Position numbers and translations under genes: made by a program. Shown in pieces: positions 1 to 4,894 of a stretch of 7,475 nucleotides of DNA. How positions within the stretch are numbered: the first letter of the stretch is position 1; each line of letters begins with the position of its first letter. Under the pieces are notes generated by a model. That model was given only the letters and a program-made list of their open reading frames with translations. It was not told the DNA's origin and ran no database searches. This stretch comes from Prolixibacteraceae bacterium (lineage in GTDB: Bacteria > Bacteroidota > Bacteroidia > Bacteroidales > Prolixibacteraceae): assembly GCA_027451165.1 (NCBI GenBank), contig DAIDJX010000166.1, positions 1-7,475 of the forward strand, given 5' to 3'.

Positions 1-291
1 AAAAAGGATAGCATTCAAAAGCCGACGGGATGAAAGTAATGAATTAGTTTCCAACTTCCATTAGTAATTCAGTATTAATTTTTGAACTCCAAATCCCTTT
101 TTGATTCATTTAAAAATGACACAAAGTGAATAGTTGCCCGATTACAAGCTTACATCCAAGAGAATATTACTACCTATAAAAGCTATTATTAAAATGAATG
201 GGGAATTCCTGATTGTTGTTTGAATGGGTGGAATGGAGGCGATGAGGCATACGGTCTCATTGACAAGGGTGTAAAAAGGGTGTAAAATAAA
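1..291. other. AT-rich intergenic stretch without a convincing gene
   Basis: No supported gene is seen on either strand. The only reading frame entering from the left edge (plus frame from position 2) runs 20 codons to a TAG at 62-64. It is too short to identify but could be the tail of an upstream gene. Short plus-strand ATG frames at 194 (9 codons) and 224 (16 codons) have no coding character. The stretch contains a 5-bp inverted repeat ATGAG/CTCAT (242-246 and 256-260, 9-nt loop) and the tandem repeat listed separately. It lies on the 3' side of the tRNA gene, where tRNA-targeting integrative elements usually insert, but no integrase gene is visible. Confidence 0.6.
265..286. repeat. Perfect 11-bp tandem repeat, two copies
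   Basis: The unit AAGGGTGTAAA occurs twice head to tail without a mismatch (265-275 and 276-286). The second copy overlaps the T-tract of the tRNA terminator read on the minus strand. Short direct repeats beside a tRNA 3' end can be integrase arm-type sites, but a chance duplication is equally possible. The repeat itself is certain; its function is unknown. Confidence 0.85.
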
Positions 292-328
292 AAATGCCAC
301 TGTAATTCAATCGTTTACAATGGCATTT
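284..328 (-). terminator. Rho-independent terminator of the tRNA-Lys gene
   Basis: Read on the minus strand directly after the tRNA, an 8-bp arm AAATGCCA (328-321) pairs with TGGCATTT (299-292). One mismatch (320/300) follows, and then a further 5 bp, TGTAA against TTACA (319-315 with 305-301). This closes a 9-nt loop (306-314). The 3' arm runs straight into a T-rich tract TTTTTTATTTT (294-284). Position, stem and T-tract fit an intrinsic terminator that ends the tRNA transcript two nucleotides after the discriminator base. No T-tract follows on the plus strand, so it looks one-directional. Confidence 0.8.
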
Positions 329-329
329 G

Positions 330-402
330 TGACCCAGCTGGGATTCGGACCCAGGACCCCATCCTTAAAAGGGATGTGCTCTACCAGCTGAGCTACTGAG
401 TC
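330..402 (-). tRNA. tRNA-Lys, anticodon UUU
   Basis: The reverse complement folds into a complete 73-nt cloverleaf. The acceptor stem GACTCAG/CTGGGTC has 7 bp with one G-U pair. The D stem is GCTC/GAGC, with an AGCTGGTA loop carrying the GG pair. The anticodon stem CATCC/GGATG has loop CTTTTAA, giving anticodon TTT. The variable loop is GGGTC and the T stem is CTGGG/CCCAG; the discriminator is A. CCA is not encoded (the next bases are CAA), as is usual in Bacteroidetes. The oddity is the T-loop, TCCGAAT instead of TTCGAAT: C replaces the near-invariant U55 that TruB converts to pseudouridine. All other invariant positions (U8, A14, G18, G19, U33, C56, A58) are intact. The gene has its own promoter and terminator, so I call it a tRNA rather than a pseudogene. 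Confidence 0.93.
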
Positions 403-433
403 ATCCGGCATACCTTTTTGTTAAAGGCGGGTG

Positions 434-464
434 CAAAGGTAGTTCTTTTTTAAATTATTCCAAA
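434..464 (-). promoter_or_regulatory. Bacteroidetes-type promoter of tRNA-Lys
   Basis: On the minus strand TTTG (464-461) is followed after exactly 19 nt by TACCTTTG (441-434). This matches the Bacteroidetes primary sigma consensus, a -33 TTTG and a -7 TAnnTTTG. The predicted transcription start falls near 428, about 25 nt before the mature tRNA 5' end at 402, a normal leader length. Both boxes match the consensus perfectly, which supports the taxonomic call. Confidence 0.75.
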
Positions 465-480
465 TGCTCAGAGTTGAAAA

Positions 481-493
481 GTTAAAAATTAAC
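481..493. repeat. Short palindrome between divergent promoters
   Basis: GTTAA and TTAAC (481-485 and 489-493) form a perfect 5-bp inverted repeat around AAA. The element lies upstream of both the minus-strand tRNA promoter and the plus-strand hydrolase genes. It could be a small operator or simply AT-rich upstream DNA; nothing in the sequence decides this. Confidence 0.3.
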
Positions 494-531
494 ATTCATC
501 TCAGAAAGGGATGCATATTTCAAAGGTTCTT

Positions 532-539
532 TATGTTTG
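532..539 (+). promoter_or_regulatory. Candidate -7 box upstream of the hydrolase operon
   Basis: TATGTTTG matches the Bacteroidetes TAnnTTTG consensus exactly. No TTG or TTTG is found at the expected 19-23 nt spacing upstream, and the implied 5' leader before the ATG at 642 would be about 95 nt. It is one of two candidates for the operon promoter. Confidence 0.35.
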
Positions 540-601
540 TTTTATTTGGTCCATACCGGCAAATTGTGTACCGGAAGGATGTGATATTTCCTGACGATCA
601 T

Positions 602-609
602 TAATTTCG
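602..609 (+). promoter_or_regulatory. Candidate proximal -7 box for the hydrolase operon
   Basis: TAATTTCG matches TAnnTTTG at all specified positions but one and is followed by CAGCAATAA, a common context just after Bacteroidetes -7 elements. Transcription would start near 614-616, leaving a leader of about 27 nt before the ATG at 642. No good -33 box is present. This suggests an activator-dependent promoter, which would fit a sugar-induced operon, but that is inference. Two TACCGG hexamers (554-559 and 569-574, 15 bp apart) lie just upstream. Confidence 0.4.
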
Positions 610-641
610 CAGCAATAACAGTAAAAGATCAAGGGCCAATC

Positions 642-3035
642 ATGAGCATATTGAAATTTCCGGCCATAATATTTTCCATTGTCATTGTATTTTCATGGGT
701 CACCTCAGGGTATACCCAGGAAGCTTTATATTCCAACGAATTCCCGTTGGGTGATGTAAAAATCACAGATGGTCCCTTTAAACATGCCCGTGACCTGAAT
801 ATTGAAGTCCTTTTGCAGTATGATGCAGATCGTCTAATTGCTCCCTTCCGGAAGGAAGCCGGTCTTCCGGAGAAGGCAAAACTTTACCCCAACTGGGCCG
901 GACTGGATGGCCATGTCGGAGGTCACTACTTATCGGCGCTCGCCATCAACTATGCGGCAACCGGCAATAAAGAATGTAAAAGGCGGATGGAGTATTTCCT
1001 TTCCGAACTTAAATTGTGCCGGGATGCCCATGCGCTAAACAATCCCGGCTGGGCAAAAGGATACCTTGGCGGGGTTCCCAACAGCAGACAAATATGGAGC
1101 ACGTTGAAAGAAGGTGATTTTGCTGCTTACCAAAGGGCCTGGGTTCCCTGGTACAATGTGCATAAGCTGTACGCCGGATTGCGGGATGCCTGGTTATATA
1201 CCGGGAATCAGGATGCAAAAAGCCTTTTTCTGCAATTCTGTGACTGGGGTATTGCTATCACCTCCGGACAGTCGGAAGATCAGATGCAGCGGATGCTCGA
1301 TACCGAGCACGGCGGAATGAACGAGATTTTTGCCGATGCCTTCCGGATGACCGGAAATCAGAAATACCTGGATGCAGCCAGAAGATTCTCGCACCGGATG
1401 CTGCTCGATGCTATGGCAGCCGCAACCGACATTCTGGATAATAAGCACGCCAACACCCAGGTGCCGAAAGCTGTCGGATTCCAACGGATCGCTGAAGTTT
1501 CCCATGACAGTATCTGCGGGAAAGCAGGCCGTTTTTTCTGGGAAACTGTAACCGGAAACCGCTCTCTGGCTTTTGGCGGAAACAGCCGGAGAGAGTTTTT
1601 TCCCGGGGTTTCTTCCTGTATCGATTTTGTCAATGATGTGGAAGGCCCGGAAACCTGTAACTCCTATAATATGCTGAAATTGACGGAGGATTTGTTCCGG
1701 ATGGATCCCCGGGAAATATATGCCGGGTATTATGAACGGACCCTTTATAACCATATTTTATCCAGCCAACATCCGGATCATGGCGGTTATGTTTATTTCA
1801 CCCCGGCACGCCCCCGTCATTACCGGGTTTATTCTGCACCCAACGAGGCCATGTGGTGCTGTGTGGGCAGCGGGATGGAAAACCACGGAAAGTACAATCA
1901 GTTTATTTATACACACCAGAATGATTCTTTGTTCCTGAACCTTTTTGTAGCTTCTGAATTGAACTGGAAAAGAAAAGGAGTGAAAATTGTCCAGGAAACC
2001 AAATTCCCGGATGAAGAGCAAACCGTTCTGAAAATTGTTGAGGGAAAGTCGGATTTCACCCTGATGGTGCGGTATCCTTCATGGGTCAGTGATAACGCAC
2101 TGAAAATAAAAATTAACGGAAAAGATTTTCCTGTTAATTCCCATCCGTCTTCTTATATGGCCATCACCCGCTCCTGGAAAAAAGGTGATGAAATCACTAT
2201 TCAGCTACCCATGCACCTTTCATTGGAAAGAATGCCCAACGTGCCCAATTATATAGCCATGCTATATGGACCGGTTCTGTTGGGTGCCAGAACCGGATCA
2301 GAAGAACTGAAAGGGCTGGTGGCCGATGATGGCCGGTGGTCGCATATTCCGGGAGGAGAGCGGCTTCCGGTTGACAAAGCACCTGTCATACTGGAGAATT
2401 CTGAATCAGAATTGCTGGGAAAACTTACCCGTGTTAAAGACAAACCGCTCACATTCAGTACATCCGGATTGAAAATGCTAAATCCTTCACCTCTTGTGCT
2501 GGAACCTTTTTTCAGGATTCACGATTCCCGCTATATGATGTATTGGATGTGGCTGACGGATACCCAGTACAAAACTTACCTGGATTCACTCGCAAAGGAG
2601 GAAACGGCAAGGATTGATCTGGAGAAGCGAACGGTGGATAAAGTGGCTCCGGGAGAACAACAACCCGAAGCGGACCACCTGATGGAAAAACAGAAATCAA
2701 ATTCCGGGAACGCGCAGAATGCCTTTTGGCGCGATGCCCGGAACGATGGCTATTTCAGTTATTTGATGTTGACTGAGTCAGAGAGCCGTCTGAGCCTGAT
2801 GGTTCGTTACTGGGGAGCAGAGTGGGGGAACCGGAAATTTGACATTTATGTTGATGATGAGAAACTGATTTCCGAAGACAATACCGGGAGGTGGAACCTT
2901 AGCCGGTTTTTTGAGATGGAGTACCTTATACCTGACCAACTTGTGAAGGGTAAGAAGCAGATCCGGGTAAAGTTTCAGTCATTGCCTGGGAATACAGCAG
3001 GACCAATTTACTATATCAGGTTAATCAGAAAGTAA
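642..3035 (+). CDS. Secreted GH127-type (DUF1680) beta-L-arabinofuranosidase-like glycoside hydrolase
   Basis: The 797-residue protein belongs to the DUF1680/GH127-GH146 group, whose best-studied members release beta-L-arabinofuranose from plant glycans using a cysteine nucleophile held on a zinc ion. Residues 1-25 form a signal peptide with a hydrophobic core (about 7-20) and no lipobox cysteine, so export without lipid anchoring is likely. The (alpha/alpha)6 barrel spans about 35-425. It carries the zinc/catalytic set Glu337 and Cys339 (motif GPETC) and Cys406-Cys407 (motif WCC); by family analogy Cys406 is the nucleophile. Glu318 (motif GGNSRREFF) is the likely acid/base. Beta-rich modules follow at about 430-525 and 555-645, then a C-terminal jelly-roll-like domain (about 690-797), possibly sugar-binding. 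The ATG at 642 directly precedes the signal peptide; no Shine-Dalgarno motif is seen, as is usual in Bacteroidetes. It appears to be the first gene of a three-hydrolase operon. Family membership is firm, the exact sugar is not: some GH127 members act on other sugars such as aceric acid in rhamnogalacturonan II. Confidence 0.9.
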   Translation: MSILKFPAIIFSIVIVFSWVTSGYTQEALYSNEFPLGDVKITDGPFKHARDLNIEVLLQYDADRLIAPFRKEAGLPEKAKLYPNWAGLDGHVGGHYLSALAINYAATGNKECKRRMEYFLSELKLCRDAHALNNPGWAKGYLGGVPNSRQIWSTLKEGDFAAYQRAWVPWYNVHKLYAGLRDAWLYTGNQDAKSLFLQFCDWGIAITSGQSEDQMQRMLDTEHGGMNEIFADAFRMTGNQKYLDAARRFSHRMLLDAMAAATDILDNKHANTQVPKAVGFQRIAEVSHDSICGKAGRFFWETVTGNRSLAFGGNSRREFFPGVSSCIDFVNDVEGPETCNSYNMLKLTEDLFRMDPREIYAGYYERTLYNHILSSQHPDHGGYVYFTPARPRHYRVYSAPNEAMWCCVGSGMENHGKYNQFIYTHQNDSLFLNLFVASELNWKRKGVKIVQETKFPDEEQTVLKIVEGKSDFTLMVRYPSWVSDNALKIKINGKDFPVNSHPSSYMAITRSWKKGDEITIQLPMHLSLERMPNVPNYIAMLYGPVLLGARTGSEELKGLVADDGRWSHIPGGERLPVDKAPVILENSESELLGKLTRVKDKPLTFSTSGLKMLNPSPLVLEPFFRIHDSRYMMYWMWLTDTQYKTYLDSLAKEETARIDLEKRTVDKVAPGEQQPEADHLMEKQKSNSGNAQNAFWRDARNDGYFSYLMLTESESRLSLMVRYWGAEWGNRKFDIYVDDEKLISEDNTGRWNLSRFFEMEYLIPDQLVKGKKQIRVKFQSLPGNTAGPIYYIRLIRK

Positions 3036-3043
3036 TAGATTTG
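3036..3043 (+). promoter_or_regulatory. Possible internal -7 box before the GH43 gene
   Basis: TAGATTTG begins directly after the stop codon of the GH127-type gene and matches TAnnTTTG exactly. There is no TTG or TTTG 19-23 nt upstream. If active it would start transcripts near 3050, about 50 nt before the preferred GH43 start. An eight-base motif with four free-choice or common T/A positions occurs by chance fairly often, so this is weak. Confidence 0.2.
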
Positions 3044-3098
3044 AGGAATATTGAATCAGATCATTTCAGAACAAAAATTTTCAGGAATACATAACACT

Positions 3099-4856
3099 AT
3101 GAAACAATTCAATGCGATGAACCAATTTCTTGCTATTCTTTTTCTGGTATTGTTTACAGTTACCGGAACAGGCCAAAACAGCCCGAAAGGGAAACAATCC
3201 TCCGATGGACCTCTGTTTACCAATTTTGTGTACCAGGGGAATGATGAAGTATATAAAAACAATCCCTTGAAACCGGATGAGTTTTACAACCCCATCCTGC
3301 TGGGCTGTTATCCCGATCCGAGCATTACCCGGAAAGGAGACGACTACTACCTGGTGGCTTCCACCTTTGCCATGTTCCCGGGTGTTCCGATCTTTCATTC
3401 CAAAGATCTGGTGAACTGGAAACAAATCGGGCATGTCCTTGACCGTATTTCGCAACTGAAGGTGCACGACTGCGGGATCAGTGCCGGTATCTATGCGCCT
3501 CAGATTTTGTATAATCCCAACAACGATACTTTTTATATGATCACCACCCAGTTTTCCGGCGGATTTGGAAACATCGTGGTGAAAACCAAAGATCCCCTGA
3601 AAGGGTGGAGCGATCCCATCAAACTGGCGTTCAACGGGATCGATCCCTCCCTTTTCTTTGATGACAACGGTAAAGGCTACGTCATCCACAACGATGCGCC
3701 CGACCAGGGGAAAGAGCTGTACAACGGTCACCGGGTGATCAAAATCTGGGATTACGATGTGGAGAACGACAAAGTCATCCCCGGAACGGACAAAATCATT
3801 GTGGATGGGGGTGTTGATCTTTCCCAAAAGCCGATCTGGATTGAAGCGCCGCACATTTACAAGAAAAACGGCCGCTATTACCTGATGTGCGCGGAAGGGG
3901 GTACCGGCGGATGGCACAGCGAAGTGATCTTTGTCAGTAACAATCCAAGAGGTCCGTACACCCCTGCACCCAATAACCCCATCCTGACACAGCGCTATTT
4001 TGCCAAAGACCGTGCCAATAAGGTGGACTGGGCCGGACATGCTGATCTGGTCCTGGGGCCGGACAATAAAAAGTATTACGGGGTATTCCTGGCCGTCCGC
4101 CCCAATGAAAAAGGCAGGGTGAACACCGGGCGCGAAACATTTATCCTCCCGGTGGACTGGTCGGGCGAGTTTCCGGTATTTGAAAACGGACTGATCCCCC
4201 TGGAACCCAAACTCAAAATGCCCGCAGGAGTTACCAACAACCTTACCGGACAGCAGGGATTCTTTCCCAACGGAAATTTCACATTTACAGAAAATTTCAC
4301 GGCTGAACCGCTGGACTACCGCTGGATCGGGCTGCGGGGACCCAGGGAAGATTTCATTTCTGTTGGTAAAAAGGGGCTTCAGATTAATCCTTTTTCCACC
4401 AACATCCGGGAGGTCAAACCCACCTCCACCCTCTTTTACCGGCAAATGCACCGCAGCTTCTCTTTATCGGTCACCATGAATTACAAACCGGCATCTGAAA
4501 AAGACTTGTCCGGGCTGGTGGCTCTGCAAAGTGAACGGTTCCACTATGTTTTTGGTATCACGAAAAAAGGAGATGATGCCTGCATCGTTTTGGAAAGAAC
4601 CTCGGGTAAATTCAGAAGCAGGGAAACGGAATCAAAAACAATAGCCAGTTCCGTTATCGATGTCAGTAAGCCTGTCCGCCTGCAAATAACTGCGAAAGGT
4701 GATGAGTATGTATTCAGCTATTCCTTAAATGGAACTGACTTCATACCTCTGGGGGGTGTTGTTTCGGGTGATATTCTGTCAACAGATGTAGCCGGTGGTT
4801 TCACCGGTTGCCTGCTGGGCATGTATGCCACCACCGCAAACAACATCGTGCCTTAA
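3099..4856 (+). CDS. Secreted GH43 beta-xylosidase/alpha-L-arabinofuranosidase with C-terminal beta-sandwich
   Basis: This is an inverting GH43 glycosidase expected to release terminal xylose or arabinofuranose from hemicellulose or pectin side chains. I start it at ATG 3099 (585 aa), because a hydrophobic signal peptide (about 7-25, ending TGTGQ) follows at once. The open frame extends back to a TTG at 3051, which would add 16 polar residues ahead of the signal; ATG 3117 is another option. The five-blade beta-propeller (about 58-375) shows the three GH43 acids: Asp73 in CYPDPS (base), Asp182 in GIDPS (pKa modulator) and Glu249 in IWIEAPH (acid). Further hallmarks are AEGGT, GHADLV and GRETF. 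Residues about 388-585 resemble the XynB-type C2 concanavalin-like domain that helps shape the active site. The protein ends soon after GMYATT, about 10-15 residues earlier than such domains usually finish, so the last strand may be missing. It lies 63 bp after the GH127-type gene with no terminator between. Xylosidase versus arabinofuranosidase cannot be settled from sequence. Confidence 0.9.
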   Translation: MKQFNAMNQFLAILFLVLFTVTGTGQNSPKGKQSSDGPLFTNFVYQGNDEVYKNNPLKPDEFYNPILLGCYPDPSITRKGDDYYLVASTFAMFPGVPIFHSKDLVNWKQIGHVLDRISQLKVHDCGISAGIYAPQILYNPNNDTFYMITTQFSGGFGNIVVKTKDPLKGWSDPIKLAFNGIDPSLFFDDNGKGYVIHNDAPDQGKELYNGHRVIKIWDYDVENDKVIPGTDKIIVDGGVDLSQKPIWIEAPHIYKKNGRYYLMCAEGGTGGWHSEVIFVSNNPRGPYTPAPNNPILTQRYFAKDRANKVDWAGHADLVLGPDNKKYYGVFLAVRPNEKGRVNTGRETFILPVDWSGEFPVFENGLIPLEPKLKMPAGVTNNLTGQQGFFPNGNFTFTENFTAEPLDYRWIGLRGPREDFISVGKKGLQINPFSTNIREVKPTSTLFYRQMHRSFSLSVTMNYKPASEKDLSGLVALQSERFHYVFGITKKGDDACIVLERTSGKFRSRETESKTIASSVIDVSKPVRLQITAKGDEYVFSYSLNGTDFIPLGGVVSGDILSTDVAGGFTGCLLGMYATTANNIVP

Positions 4857-4894
4857 TGGTAAAGGGCAATTCCGGTACAAAATAAAACAACATC

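Noticed and set aside
2..64. Reading frame of 20 codons entering from the left edge and ending in TAG
   Set aside because: It is too short to tell the tail of a real gene from chance; mentioned only in the intergenic entry.
330..402. Possibility that the tRNA is a pseudogene because of the C55 substitution
   Set aside because: All stems pair fully, other invariant bases are intact, and a perfect-consensus promoter and a good terminator are retained.
842..875. Cluster of CCGG-containing short repeats within the GH127-type gene
   Set aside because: CCGG is common throughout the coding part of this window through Arg/Gly/Pro codon use, and here it is spread without regular spacing.
1194..1754. 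Minus-strand open frame of about 186 codons inside the GH127-type gene
   Set aside because: It covers the catalytic barrel of a clear enzyme on the other strand and has no recognisable features.
3081..4451. Long open frame of about 456 codons on the minus strand, antisense to the GH43 gene
   Set aside because: It lies wholly within a gene with clear GH43 motifs, its translation has no recognisable domain, and it mirrors codon bias of the sense strand.
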